Shown here: in pieces, positions 1 to 8,501 of the stretch
Layout of the letters: each line of letters begins with the position of its first letter
Position numbering within the stretch: position 1 is the stretch's first letter
Assembly (NCBI GenBank): GCA_964439395.1
Contig: CAYTNV010000014.1
Location: forward strand, 15,345-79,344
Length of the DNA stretch: 64,000 nucleotides
DNA from: JAUUSJ01 sp964439395
GTDB lineage: Bacteria > Bacillota > Clostridia > Lachnospirales > Lachnospiraceae
Reading direction: 5' to 3'
The notes under the pieces: generated by a model
Seen by the model: only the letters and a program-made list of their open reading frames with translations
The model's database searches: none
Told to the model about the DNA's origin: nothing
Position numbers and translations under genes: made by a program

Positions 1-2
1 AC

Positions 3-1292
3 CGCTCTCGCCTCGCAAGAGGAGAATGGAGAGATAAAGTACGTCCAATTCTAATTAATAACTGGGAGGGAACGTATTTTGATTTCACTGAGGAGAAAAT
101 TTTAGAGATGGCAAGACAATCAAAAGAGCTTGGAATTGAGCTCTTCGTTTTGGACGATGGATGGTTTGGAAAGAGAACGAATGATCATAAGAGTCTTGGA
201 GATTGGTATCCCAATATGGAAAAACTTCCAGATGGAATTACTGGACTTGCCCAAAAAGTAGAGGCGATTGGCTTGAAATTTGGTCTTTGGTTTGAACCAG
301 AGATGGTAAATGAGGACAGTGATTTATACCGTGCACATCCAGATTATGTTTTAAAAACTCCAAATCGAAAAATGTCTTACGGTCGTCATCAGTTTGTGCT
401 TGATTTTTCAAGAGAAGAGGTTGTAGATTGTATTTATAAGATGATGGAAAAAGTATTAGAAGAGGCTCCGATTTCCTATGTGAAGTGGGATATGAATCGT
501 TGCATGTCAGAAGTATACTCTGCAGCACTTAAAGCGGATGAGCAGGGCAAAGTATTCCATAAATATATATTAGGAGTATATCGTTTATATGATAAGTTAA
601 CGACAAAATTCCCATATATTTTATTTGAATCCTGTGCGAGTGGTGGAGCGAGATTTGACCCAGGTCTACTTTATTATGCTCCACAGTGTTGGACTTCTGA
701 TGATTCCGACGCAGTGGAGCGTATGAAGATTCAGTACGGTACTTCTCTTGTTTATCCAGTGAGCAGTATGGGAGCTCACGTGTCCGCAGTGCCAAATCAT
801 CAAGTTTTCCGTAATACACCAATCAGTACGAGGGCAAATATGGCGTATTTTGGAACATTTGGATATGAGCTTGATGTGACAAAAATGCCAGAGAAAGAAA
901 AAGAAATTGTAAAAGAGCAGGTTGCTTTTATGAAGGAATATAGACAGCTCTTTCAGTTTGGAACGCTTTACCGTCTAAAGAGTCCATTTGAGGGAAATGT
1001 GATGGCATGGATGGTTGTGTCTGAAGATAAAAAGGAGGCAATTGTCGGATATTACCGTGTACTTCAGACAGTGAATGCTCCATTTGAGAGAATTAAGTTA
1101 GAAGGACTTGATGCAAATCTTTCTTACCATGTATCTGTTCTTGAAAAAGATATGTACGGTGATGAATTAATGCTCGCAGGAATGAAGACATCGGATGAAC
1201 TTGATCCAAACTTTGAATTTATGGGAACGAACGAAATTGAACTTGGAGATTATCATTCAAGAATTTATGTATTAAGGGCAAATAAAAATTAG
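3..1292 (+). CDS. Alpha-galactosidase, GH36 family (5' end outside window)
   Basis: Hydrolyses terminal alpha-1,6-galactosides of melibiose or raffinose type, probably in the cytoplasm. The reading frame is open from base 3 without a start, so the N-terminal beta-sandwich domain is missing and about 430 C-terminal residues are seen. The GH36 TIM barrel is clear: RPILINNWEGTYFDF near the window start, the FVLDDGWFG motif, YVKWDMNR with the nucleophile Asp, CASGGARFDPG, and CWTSDDSDAVER with the acid/base Asp. No signal peptide can be judged. The AraC-type gene downstream is of the kind that often controls galactoside use. A structured terminator-like repeat follows the stop codon. Confidence 0.96.
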   Translation, partial: RSRLARGEWRDKVRPILINNWEGTYFDFTEEKILEMARQSKELGIELFVLDDGWFGKRTNDHKSLGDWYPNMEKLPDGITGLAQKVEAIGLKFGLWFEPEMVNEDSDLYRAHPDYVLKTPNRKMSYGRHQFVLDFSREEVVDCIYKMMEKVLEEAPISYVKWDMNRCMSEVYSAALKADEQGKVFHKYILGVYRLYDKLTTKFPYILFESCASGGARFDPGLLYYAPQCWTSDDSDAVERMKIQYGTSLVYPVSSMGAHVSAVPNHQVFRNTPISTRANMAYFGTFGYELDVTKMPEKEKEIVKEQVAFMKEYRQLFQFGTLYRLKSPFEGNVMAWMVVSEDKKEAIVGYYRVLQTVNAPFERIKLEGLDANLSYHVSVLEKDMYGDELMLAGMKTSDELDPNFEFMGTNEIELGDYHSRIYVLRANKN

Positions 1293-1329
1293 ACCATCTG
1301 ATTTTAAAAAGTAGGAGATGCCAATATAG

Positions 1330-1426
1330 GGCTATTGCAAAATGAATTTTTCATATAAGGTATTGATGGTACGAAAAGTATTTCGACGGATATCTTTAGA
1401 GTTTTCATTTTGCAATGGTCTTTTTT
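1330..1426 (+). repeat. Structured ~100-nt dispersed element, copy E1 (terminator-like)
   Basis: A 17-bp closing stem joins 1330-1346 to 1404-1420, with two GU pairs, and is followed by six T. Inside are a conserved segment (ATTTTTCATATAAGG, then ATTGATG), a small hairpin CGAAA-agta-TTTCG and a TATCTTT motif. The same architecture recurs at 35427-35526 and 59989-60088. As it stands it can terminate the galactosidase transcript. The internal conservation goes beyond what a plain terminator needs. Confidence 0.8.
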
Positions 1427-1436
1427 ATGTTATACT
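1410..1436 (+). promoter_or_regulatory. Possible promoter of the AraC-type gene
   Basis: TATACT at 1431-1436 is a good -10 box. The best -35 is TTGCAA at 1410-1415 with a short 15-bp spacer, and it lies in the 3' arm of element E1. The repeat may therefore contribute part of the promoter. Moderate support only. Confidence 0.45.
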
Positions 1437-1460
1437 AAATGATAGAAGGGAGGGATATTA

Positions 1461-2318
1461 ATGAAGTTTTATTCTACAGATGATTTTTTTATGCATTCAG
1501 AAATGGCTCTTACTAATAATTTATTCACTGATATTTATCCTCTCTCTTATGGCAAGCAGCAATGTGAACCGCTCTACTCTTTTGGACCAGCGGTGAGAGA
1601 ATATTATCTTTTACATTATTGTGTGAGAGGAAAAGGAGTATTTTTTGCGAATGATTATAAATATGAAATTGAGCAGGGACAGGGATTTTTAATCTGTCCA
1701 GGTGACTTGACATTCTATCAAGCAGATGAGGAAAATCCTTGGCTCTATATATGGATTGCAGTCGGTGGAAATGCAGTGGAAAAATATTTAAAACTGATGG
1801 AGTTATCAAGAGAAAATCCGATTTTTTCTTATTCAAACCCTAAAATTTTACTATCTTATATAGATGATATGCTTTTACATCATACTTTAAGCTATACTAA
1901 TGAAATGTATGCAGAAGGTGTGTTGATGAAGATGCTATCTTGTCTAATTGACGAGGCGAGTGATTCACTGGGAAGAAGTAAGCAGTTTCACGACGTTTAT
2001 GTTTCAAAGGCAATTTCATATATCGAAACACATTATCAGGAGTCAATTTCTGTGCAAGATATCGCCGATTATTTATCGTTAAATCGAAGTTATTTGACAG
2101 AATTATTTTTAAAAACAGTACATTTATCTCCGCAGCAATTTCTTGTAAAATTTCGTATTACAAAGGCGGAGACATTGCTTCTCACTACTGATTTACCAAT
2201 TAAGACAATAGCGTATTCGTGTGGATATTCAAACGAGTTTTCCTTTTCAAAGGCGTTTAAGAAGGTAATGAATGACAGCCCAGGACATTTTCGCAAAATG
2301 CAACAGGAGGAAAAATAA
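1461..2318 (+). CDS. AraC-family transcriptional regulator (MsmR/RafR-like)
   Basis: A 285-aa DNA-binding regulator. The N-terminal cupin-like sensor domain (about residues 25-110) includes YYLLHYCVRGKGVFF and WLYIWIAVGG, typical of sugar-responsive AraC activators. The C-terminal double helix-turn-helix (about 185-280) has SVQDIADYLSLNRSYLTELF and IAYSCGYSNEFSFSKAFKK. A GAAGGGAGGG ribosome site precedes the ATG. Position just after an alpha-galactosidase suggests control of alpha-galactoside catabolism; this is inferred from family and context. The stop codon directly abuts the next gene's ATG, so the two are cotranscribed. Confidence 0.93.
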   Translation: MKFYSTDDFFMHSEMALTNNLFTDIYPLSYGKQQCEPLYSFGPAVREYYLLHYCVRGKGVFFANDYKYEIEQGQGFLICPGDLTFYQADEENPWLYIWIAVGGNAVEKYLKLMELSRENPIFSYSNPKILLSYIDDMLLHHTLSYTNEMYAEGVLMKMLSCLIDEASDSLGRSKQFHDVYVSKAISYIETHYQESISVQDIADYLSLNRSYLTELFLKTVHLSPQQFLVKFRITKAETLLLTTDLPIKTIAYSCGYSNEFSFSKAFKKVMNDSPGHFRKMQQEEK

Positions 2319-2861
2319 ATGAACAGTTTAAAACAACTAATATTATATTTTTTACTAGCAGGAGTTTTATGTTTTAGTGGATGTAATAACGGTAAGAGGG
2401 ATTTAATAAATCAGGTACAAGATTTGGAAAATAGAGTGAATGAGTTGGATGAACGAAAAAAACAAGATGAGGCAGAACAAAAGGCCATTAAGGAGGCGGA
2501 AGAACAAAAAGCGCGTGAGGAGGAAGCGAAGAAAAAAGCTGAGTCGGAAAAAAAGAATGATTTGGCAGGTTTGAGTTCGCTTAGAACGAAGCTAAAGAAG
2601 TTAGAGGAAAAAGTTGATAAGATTGATGATTCAGATATACTTACAAATGATTTGGATGATTATTATAAGTTAGATGATGAGGTTGCATCTTTGAGAGAAG
2701 AACTTGATAATGCGAAAGATAAGTTAGATGAGCTTGATAATAATGCGGAGCATGAATCGTATAAAGAAAAAATAAAAGAACAGCAAGATGAATATGAAAA
2801 ATTAAAGGAAAGATTAAATACTGCGAAAAAGGAATTAGACGATAAATTCGAGATGAATTAA
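2319..2861 (+). CDS. Coiled-coil lipoprotein of unknown function
   Basis: A 180-aa product. It starts with a lipoprotein signal peptide (MNSLKQLILYFLLAGVLCFSGC, lipobox-like FSGC near residue 22). After the lipid-anchored Cys, nearly the whole protein is Lys/Glu/Asp-rich with heptad-like spacing, predicting a long coiled coil (about residues 30-178). No enzymatic domain is visible. The ATG follows the regulator's TAA with no gap, and the AGGAGG lies inside the regulator's end. It may be a surface-tethered spacer or scaffold, but the function is unknown. Confidence 0.8.
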   Translation: MNSLKQLILYFLLAGVLCFSGCNNGKRDLINQVQDLENRVNELDERKKQDEAEQKAIKEAEEQKAREEEAKKKAESEKKNDLAGLSSLRTKLKKLEEKVDKIDDSDILTNDLDDYYKLDDEVASLREELDNAKDKLDELDNNAEHESYKEKIKEQQDEYEKLKERLNTAKKELDDKFEMN

Positions 2862-2895
2862 ATAAAAATTTTAACATCAATTGCCATTTTAATAG

Positions 2896-2924
2896 TTGCA
2901 TACTCATAATAGAATAGGTATAAT
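2896..2924 (+). promoter_or_regulatory. Upstream promoter P1 of acpP
   Basis: TTGCAT (2896-2901), a 17-bp spacer and TATAAT (2919-2924) match a vegetative sigma-A promoter. A second promoter lies about 55 bp downstream, so acpP appears to have tandem promoters. Confidence 0.6.
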
Positions 2925-2950
2925 GAAGGAAGAAAATAATAGGATTTAGC

Positions 2951-2979
2951 TTGACAAAGAAAATGACCTGATATATACT
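2951..2979 (+). promoter_or_regulatory. Main promoter P2 of acpP-fabK
   Basis: Perfect -35 TTGACA (2951-2956), exact 17-bp spacer and TATACT (2974-2979). The start site would fall inside the adjoining palindrome at 2979-2991, so a bound repressor would block initiation. Confidence 0.8.
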
Positions 2980-2991
2980 TTGATTGTCAAA
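2979..2991 (+). promoter_or_regulatory. FabT-type operator at the acpP promoter
   Basis: The palindrome TTTGATTGTCAAA (TTTGA-TTG-TCAAA) overlaps the end of the -10 box and the expected start site. MarR-family FabT repressors of Firmicutes fatty acid synthesis genes recognise sites of this form. No fabT gene is in the window, so the regulator would be encoded elsewhere. Confidence 0.7.
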
Positions 2992-3042
2992 CTAATCCGA
3001 AATAATACAAATTAACTATAATATATAAAGGAGAATAAAATT

Positions 3043-3276
3043 ATGTTAGAAAAAATGAAAGAAATTATCGCAGAGCAGTTAAACGTGGATGAGAGTGAAA
3101 TCGAATTAGAAACTTCTTTCAAAGATGACTTAGGAGCTGACTCTTTAGATTTATTTGAGTTAGTTATGTCTTTAGAGGAAGAGTATGATATTGAGATTCC
3201 TTCTGATGATTTAAATGACTTAAATACAGTGGAGGATGTTATTAATTATTTAAAAGATAAGGGTATCGAGGCGTAA
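3043..3276 (+). CDS. acpP: Acyl carrier protein
   Basis: A 77-aa acidic carrier that holds growing acyl chains on 4'-phosphopantetheine. The attachment serine lies in DLGADSLDLFELVMSLEE (about residue 37), and the four-helix ACP pattern is complete. A GGAG site precedes the ATG. It starts the fatty acid synthesis cluster and is separated from fabK by only four bases. Two promoters and a FabT-type operator lie just upstream. fabH, often placed before acpP in related clusters, is absent here. Confidence 0.98.
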   Translation: MLEKMKEIIAEQLNVDESEIELETSFKDDLGADSLDLFELVMSLEEEYDIEIPSDDLNDLNTVEDVINYLKDKGIEA

Positions 3277-3280
3277 TTAG

Positions 3281-4213
3281 ATGGAGACAAGAGTAAGTAA
3301 GTTGCTTGGAACTGTATATCCAGTGATACAGGGCGGTATGGCATGGGTGGCAGAGCATCACTTGGCAGCCGCAGTTTCAAATGCTGGCGGATTAGGAATT
3401 ATTGCAGCTGGTGGTGCACCAACTGAGGTCGTAAGACAGGAAATTAGAGAGTTAAAAAAATTGACAGATAAGCCATTTGGAGTCAATATTATGTTGATGA
3501 ATCCGAATGCTGAGGAGCTTGCGAAAATGCTCGTGGAGGAAAAGGTTCCAATCGTGACGACAGGAGCGGGAAGTCCAGAGCCATTTATGAAAATGTGGAA
3601 GGAAGCAGGCATGAAAGTAATTCCAGTAGTTGCCTCCGTGGCATTGGCAAGACGTATGGAGAAATACGGTGCAGATGCAGTCGTGGCAGAGGGTGCAGAG
3701 GCAGGAGGACATATTGGAGAATTGACAACGATGGTACTTGTACCTCAAGTTGTAGATGCAGTGAGTATTCCAGTTATCGCAGCCGGAGGAGTGGCAGATG
3801 GAAGAGGAATGGCAGCAGCTATGATGCTTGGAGCAGAGGGGGTTCAGGTTGGAACAAGATTTGTTACATCGAAGGAATGTATTTGCCATGACAATTTTAA
3901 GAAGAAAATAATGAAGGCAAAGGATATTGACACTGTAGTGACAGGAAGGTCAACTGGACATCCAATTCGTGTGCTTCGTAATCAAATGTCAAGAGAATAT
4001 CTTAAGATGGAGAAAGAAGGAAAAAGCTTGGAGGAATTAGAGCTTTTGACACTTGGTTCTCTAAGAAAGGCCGTTGTTGAAGGTGACTTAAAAGGTGGCT
4101 CTTTTATGGCAGGACAGTCCGCTGGTCTAATAAAAGAAGAACAATCCTGTAAGGATATTATCGAGGATATTGTAATAAAAGCAGAATCTTTACTTACATC
4201 AAAATTATTTTAA
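3281..4213 (+). CDS. fabK: Enoyl-ACP reductase II, FMN-dependent
   Basis: Catalyses the last reduction of each elongation cycle, using FMN and NAD(P)H. The 310 residues form a TIM barrel of the nitronate-monooxygenase/FabK family: YPVIQGGMAWVAEHHLAAAV at the N-terminus, AEGAEAGGHIGELTT and the phosphate-binding PVIAAGGVADGRG with GAEGVQVGTRF. Length and its place straight after acpP fit FabK rather than a nitronate monooxygenase. A strong terminator follows, so acpP-fabK can form its own transcript. Confidence 0.94.
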   Translation: METRVSKLLGTVYPVIQGGMAWVAEHHLAAAVSNAGGLGIIAAGGAPTEVVRQEIRELKKLTDKPFGVNIMLMNPNAEELAKMLVEEKVPIVTTGAGSPEPFMKMWKEAGMKVIPVVASVALARRMEKYGADAVVAEGAEAGGHIGELTTMVLVPQVVDAVSIPVIAAGGVADGRGMAAAMMLGAEGVQVGTRFVTSKECICHDNFKKKIMKAKDIDTVVTGRSTGHPIRVLRNQMSREYLKMEKEGKSLEELELLTLGSLRKAVVEGDLKGGSFMAGQSAGLIKEEQSCKDIIEDIVIKAESLLTSKLF

Positions 4214-4220
4214 AAAATTA

Positions 4221-4265
4221 AGCTTATCTCTCATGCGAGGAGGAAGAATGAGAGATGAGCTTTTT
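4221..4265 (+). terminator. Rho-independent terminator after fabK
   Basis: AGCTTATCTCTCAT (4221-4234) pairs with ATGAGAGATGAGCT (4248-4261) with one GU pair, followed by a T-run. It splits the fatty acid cluster into acpP-fabK and fabD onward. Confidence 0.8.
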
Positions 4266-4398
4266 AGAAATTTTTTCAGATAAGGGAAAATAGAACGATT
4301 TTGGTGAGTGAGAAAAAGAGATTTCATTAGATAAAAATAATAAAAAATATAATAAATTTTAAAAAGAGTAGAATGTAAAAAACATTCTATATATTTTT

Positions 4399-4427
4399 TT
4401 GAAAAAATAGTTTGAAATACAAAATAT
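4399..4427 (+). promoter_or_regulatory. Probable fabD promoter region with FabT-like half-palindrome
   Basis: TTTGAAATACAAA (4411-4423) matches the acpP operator layout TTTGA-N3-TCAAA with one mismatch. A TTGAAA (4399-4404) could be the -35, but the -10 is weak and AT-rich. This suggests that fabD onward is controlled in parallel with acpP. Confidence 0.45.
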
Positions 4428-4464
4428 TTGAAAACAAAAATAAAAGTGAGGTATCATAAAAAGT

Positions 4465-5388
4465 ATGGGTAAAATAGCATTTATATTTCCTGGACAGGGA
4501 GCACAGTATATTGGAATGGCAAAGGATTTTTATGAGCAATTTGAAGCTAGTAAAGCTATTTTTGAGCAGGCGAGCAAAGAGTTGAATTTGGATATGGAGT
4601 CACTTTGCTTTGAGGAAAATGAATTATTAGATCAGACAGAGTATACGCAGGCAGCGATGGTGACAGCAAGCGTTGCTATCTTAGCAGAGATAGAAAAAAG
4701 AGGGATTAAGCCAGATGTGACAGCTGGTCTAAGTCTTGGAGAGTACTGTGCTTTAGTAGCCAGCAAAGCGATGAGCTTTGTAGATGCGGTGAAGGTTGTA
4801 AGACAGCGCGGAATTTTGATGCAAAATACGGTACCTCTTGGACAGGGCGCAATGGCAGCCGTTCTTGGTATGAAGGCAGAAGAAATTGAGGCAGTATGTG
4901 AAAAAATAGAAGGAGTGGGAATCGCAAACTATAATTGCCCAGGACAGATTGTCATCACTGGAAAAAGTGAACAGATCGAAGAAGCTTCTAAATCTTTAAA
5001 GGAGGCTGGCGCAAGAAGAGTTTTACCGTTAAAGGTAAGCGGTCCATTCCACTCAGAAATGCTAAAGCCGGCTGGAGAAAAATTGGGAGAGATTTTAAAA
5101 GAAGTTGAGGTAAATACTCCAGTTATCCCTTATATCTCCAACACAACGGCAGGATATGTGACAAAAAAAGAAGATATAAAACCATTATTAGAGAGACAGG
5201 TATATAGCTCTGTTCGTTGGCAGCAGGGAGTTGAGGCGATGTTAGCAGATGGGGTAGATACCTTTATTGAAATTGGACCTGGAAAGACATTGACAGGCTT
5301 TATGAGGAAAATAAATCGCAAAGTAAAAGCAATTAATATAGAAAAAGTAGAAGATTTGGAAAAACTTGAGGAGGTGGAAAAGTGTTAA
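4465..5388 (+). CDS. fabD: Malonyl-CoA:ACP transacylase
   Basis: Transfers malonyl groups from CoA to ACP in the cytoplasm. The 307-residue protein has the family hallmarks FPGQGAQYIGM at the N-terminus, the nucleophile elbow GLSLGEY (Ser about residue 92), the catalytic His in GPFHSEML and the C-terminal IEIGPGKTLTGF. The only ribosome-site-like sequence (GTGAGG) is rather far from the ATG, about 13 bases. The end overlaps the fabG start. Confidence 0.97.
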   Translation: MGKIAFIFPGQGAQYIGMAKDFYEQFEASKAIFEQASKELNLDMESLCFEENELLDQTEYTQAAMVTASVAILAEIEKRGIKPDVTAGLSLGEYCALVASKAMSFVDAVKVVRQRGILMQNTVPLGQGAMAAVLGMKAEEIEAVCEKIEGVGIANYNCPGQIVITGKSEQIEEASKSLKEAGARRVLPLKVSGPFHSEMLKPAGEKLGEILKEVEVNTPVIPYISNTTAGYVTKKEDIKPLLERQVYSSVRWQQGVEAMLADGVDTFIEIGPGKTLTGFMRKINRKVKAINIEKVEDLEKLEEVEKC

Positions 5389-6122
5389 ATGAAAAAGTTG
5401 CTATCGTAACAGGAGCAAGCCGAGGAATTGGAAGGCAGATTGCCCTCACGCTTGCCTCTTACGGAGCTAATATAGTAGTAAATTATTATGGTTCTTTGGA
5501 AAAAGCAAAAGAGGTAGCAAGTGAAATAGAAGCGATGGGAAGAGAGGCTCTTTTATATCAGGGAAATGTGGCAGATATGGATGCGATGAAAGAGATGGTA
5601 AAAGAGACGACTAAAAAATTTGGTCGAATTGATATTTTAGTAAATAACGCTGGAATTACAAAGGATAATCTTCTTATGGCGATGAAAGAAGAGGAGTTCG
5701 AACAAGTTCTCGATATAAATTTAAAGGGAAGTTTTATTTGTATGAAGCAGGTAATCCGTACCATGATGAAACAAAGATATGGAAGAATTATTAATTTATC
5801 TTCTGTTTCTGGAAGAATGGGAAATGCAGGTCAAGTAAATTATAGTGCTTCTAAGGCGGGAGTCATTGGAATGACGAAATCTCTTGCGAGAGAGGTTGGA
5901 AGCAGAGGAATCACCGTAAATGCAGTGGCACCTGGATTTATCGATACAGATATGACGGCGGTACTAAAGGATGAAGTAAAAGAAGCAATTATGGCAGGAA
6001 TTCCGCTAAAACGAGTTGGAAAACCAGAAGATATTGCAGAGGCAGTCGCATTTTTAGCGTCAGATAAGGCATCCTATATTACAGGCCAGGTTCTTAGCGT
6101 AGACGGTGGAATGTTCATGTAA
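5382..6122 (+). CDS. fabG: 3-oxoacyl-ACP reductase
   Basis: NADPH-dependent reduction of 3-ketoacyl-ACP. The 246-aa short-chain dehydrogenase shows TGASRGIG for cofactor binding, NNAG, and the catalytic Ser-Tyr-Lys set in NLSSVSGRMGNAGQVNYSASK. The C-terminus ends LSVDGGMFM as in FabG. It begins with GTG inside the last codons of fabD (7-base overlap) behind GAGGAGGTGG, which indicates translational coupling. Confidence 0.97.
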   Translation: MLNEKVAIVTGASRGIGRQIALTLASYGANIVVNYYGSLEKAKEVASEIEAMGREALLYQGNVADMDAMKEMVKETTKKFGRIDILVNNAGITKDNLLMAMKEEEFEQVLDINLKGSFICMKQVIRTMMKQRYGRIINLSSVSGRMGNAGQVNYSASKAGVIGMTKSLAREVGSRGITVNAVAPGFIDTDMTAVLKDEVKEAIMAGIPLKRVGKPEDIAEAVAFLASDKASYITGQVLSVDGGMFM

Positions 6123-6231
6123 TTCAATTGAGCAGTGCACAGGCAAATTGCATTGTGGATAGAAGGCAAAGGATATTACTGACAGAAGGCAATAAAAACG
6201 AGAACAGTATAAGAAAAATTGAGGTAAGGAT

Positions 6232-7461
6232 ATGAATAGAGTAGTAGTAACAGGAATGGGAGTTATAAGCCCTATCGGAAATGATGTGGAAACTTATTGG
6301 AATAGCCTAAAAGCTGGCAAGGTAGGAATCGATAAAATTACAAAATTTGACGTGACAGAATATAAAACAAAAGTAGCAGCAGAAGTAAAGGATTTTAATC
6401 CAAAAGAGTATATGGATCCAAAATCAGCTAGGAGAATGGCGGAGTTTTGTCAGTACGCAGTCGCTGCAACAAAGCAGGCATTAGAGCAGTCTGGTCTTGA
6501 TTTGGACAAAGAGGATACAACGAGAATTGGAGTTTGTGTGGGTTCTGGTATCGGTGGTCTTTCCATTATGGAAAAAGAAGAAAAAAAGCTTCTGGAAAAA
6601 GGACCAAAGAGAATTGCTCCATTGATGATTCCAATGATGATTTCTAATATGGCAGCAGGAAATATTTCTATTCAATTTGGCTTAAAAGGAAAATGTACAA
6701 ATGTAGTGACAGCATGTGCGACAGGTACTCACTCTATCGGGGATGCCTATAGAAGTATTCAATGTGGAGATGCAGATATTATGGTGGCAGGAGGAACAGA
6801 GTCTTGTATCACACCTCTTGGAGTTGCAGGCTTTTCTTCTCTCACAGCACTTAGCACATCTGATGACCCGCTCCGCGCATCTATCCCATTTGATAAGGAG
6901 AGAGATGGCTTTGTTATGGGTGAGGGTTCAGGAATTGTTATTTTAGAATCTCTTGATCACGCTTTGGCACGAGGCGCTAATATTTTAGCGGAGGTCGTAG
7001 GATACGGTGCAACATCTGATGCTTTTCATATTACTTCTCCAGCGGAGGATGGAGAGGGAGCAGCAAGGGCAATGGAGCTTGCTATTAAGGAAGCAGGAAT
7101 TTGTCCAAATCAGGTAGAGTATATTAATGCACATGGAACGAGTACACATCATAATGATATGTTTGAGACTATGGCAATAAAAAAAGTATTTGGTGATGAT
7201 TCTTATAAGGTAAATATAAATTCTACAAAATCGATGATTGGTCATGCACTTGGAGCAGCAGGAGCCTTAGAATTTATCGCATGTGTGAAGTCTGTCATGG
7301 AAAATTTCATTCATCAGACAGCTGGATATCAAATTCCAGATGAGGAATGTGATTTAAACTATACAAAAGAGCCAGTAGAGAGAGAAGTAAATTATGCTCT
7401 TAGCAATTCTCTCGGATTTGGTGGACATAATGCCAGCCTTCTTGTAAAGAAAGTAAACTAG
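6232..7461 (+). CDS. fabF: 3-oxoacyl-ACP synthase II
   Basis: Elongating condensing enzyme of 409 residues. The thiolase-fold Cys-His-His triad is visible: Cys162 in TACATGTHS, a His in NAHGTSTHHND and a His in STKSMIGHALGAAG. A 109-bp gap separates it from fabG, with no obvious terminator or FabT palindrome. As fabH is missing from the cluster, initiation must be handled by a gene elsewhere. Confidence 0.97.
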   Translation: MNRVVVTGMGVISPIGNDVETYWNSLKAGKVGIDKITKFDVTEYKTKVAAEVKDFNPKEYMDPKSARRMAEFCQYAVAATKQALEQSGLDLDKEDTTRIGVCVGSGIGGLSIMEKEEKKLLEKGPKRIAPLMIPMMISNMAAGNISIQFGLKGKCTNVVTACATGTHSIGDAYRSIQCGDADIMVAGGTESCITPLGVAGFSSLTALSTSDDPLRASIPFDKERDGFVMGEGSGIVILESLDHALARGANILAEVVGYGATSDAFHITSPAEDGEGAARAMELAIKEAGICPNQVEYINAHGTSTHHNDMFETMAIKKVFGDDSYKVNINSTKSMIGHALGAAGALEFIACVKSVMENFIHQTAGYQIPDEECDLNYTKEPVEREVNYALSNSLGFGGHNASLLVKKVN

Positions 7462-7482
7462 GAATGGAGAGGAGTGGATAAG

Positions 7483-8007
7483 ATGAAGGTGACAATAGAT
7501 GATGTATTAACCTTAATTGAGAGAGTATCCGACTCTAACCTGACAAAATTTCAGTTTGAGGATGAAGATTTTGGAATTTCCATGACTTCTTCCAAAAAAG
7601 GAAGAAAAATAAAAAAAGTAGGGTTGAATCGAGACGAGATAGAAAAGAAGCAGGAGAATAAAAAAGAGCAATCTTCTTCAGATATAAAAAAAGAATTAAA
7701 AGAAGAGAAAAAGATTGCGATTGAGGAGCCTTCTAGTTCTTCTGCTTTAGAAGAGGAAGACTTAGGACTAAAAATGGTGCATTCTCCTCTAGTTGGAACA
7801 TTTTATGTTGCGAAGGAAGAGGGGGCAGAGCCTTTTGTAAAAGTTGGAGATACAGTGAAAAAGGGGCAGGTTATCGGAATTGTGGAGGCAATGAAACTAA
7901 TGAATGAAGTCGAGAGTGACTACGATGGCATTATTTCAGAAATTTTAGTAGAGAATGAAGAAATGGTAGAGTATAATCAGCCTTTAATTAGTGTTATAGT
8001 ATCGTAA
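7483..8007 (+). CDS. accB: Biotin carboxyl carrier protein of acetyl-CoA carboxylase
   Basis: Carries the biotin shuttling between AccC and AccA/AccD. The 174-aa protein has a variable N-terminal part, a Lys/Glu/Ser-rich linker (about residues 40-95) and a biotinyl domain with VEAMKLMNEVESD, the Lys being biotinylated. The ATG at 7483 is chosen over the in-frame GTG at 7474 because GGAGAGGAG ends 8 bases before the ATG but overlaps the GTG. Confidence 0.95.
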   Translation: MKVTIDDVLTLIERVSDSNLTKFQFEDEDFGISMTSSKKGRKIKKVGLNRDEIEKKQENKKEQSSSDIKKELKEEKKIAIEEPSSSSALEEEDLGLKMVHSPLVGTFYVAKEEGAEPFVKVGDTVKKGQVIGIVEAMKLMNEVESDYDGIISEILVENEEMVEYNQPLISVIVS

Positions 8008-8051
8008 TGACTTAGTAAAATTAGTTTTTATTTGCCAGGAGGGTAGAAGAG

Positions 8052-8477
8052 ATGGTTTTAGATAGTAAACAGATTCAAGAAATTATTCCTCATCGCAGTC
8101 CATTTTTATTAATTGACCGAATCGATGAGTTAGAAATAGGGAAAAGGGCAGTCGGAAGAAAATGTGTCAGTTTTAATGAGCCTTATTTTGCAGGACATTT
8201 TCCGGGAGAGCCAGTGATGCCGGGAGTACTTATTATTGAGGCATTAGCGCAGGTTGGTGCGGTATGCTGTCTTGCGGACGAGAAGAATAAGGGGAAAATT
8301 GCGTTTTTTGGTGGAATTAATAAGGCCAGATTTAAACAGAAGGTTGTACCAGGAGATGTGTTAAAGCTCGAAGTAGAGATGATTAAGGTGAAAGGTCCAG
8401 TGGGTATTGGAAAAGCGACAGCTTATGTGGAAGATAAAGTTGTGGCATCCGCAGAGCTTACCTTTGCGATTAGTTAA
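8052..8477 (+). CDS. fabZ: 3-hydroxyacyl-ACP dehydratase
   Basis: Dehydrates 3-hydroxyacyl-ACP to trans-2-enoyl-ACP. The 141-aa hotdog-fold protein has IIPHRSPFLLIDRI, the active-site His in FAGHFPGEPVMPGVL and the Glu in LIIEALAQVGA. Placement between accB and accC is common in Firmicutes fatty acid clusters. Because this cluster uses FabK for enoyl reduction and has no fabA, branching to unsaturated products, if any, must come from FabZ/FabF or other genes. Confidence 0.97.
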   Translation: MVLDSKQIQEIIPHRSPFLLIDRIDELEIGKRAVGRKCVSFNEPYFAGHFPGEPVMPGVLIIEALAQVGAVCCLADEKNKGKIAFFGGINKARFKQKVVPGDVLKLEVEMIKVKGPVGIGKATAYVEDKVVASAELTFAIS

Positions 8478-8501
8478 TAGAAGGAATTGCGAGGTAGAGA
8501 G

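Noticed and set aside
7474..7482. GTG start for accB
   Set aside because: The ribosome site GGAGAGGAG overlaps this GTG. The ATG at 7483 has correct spacing.
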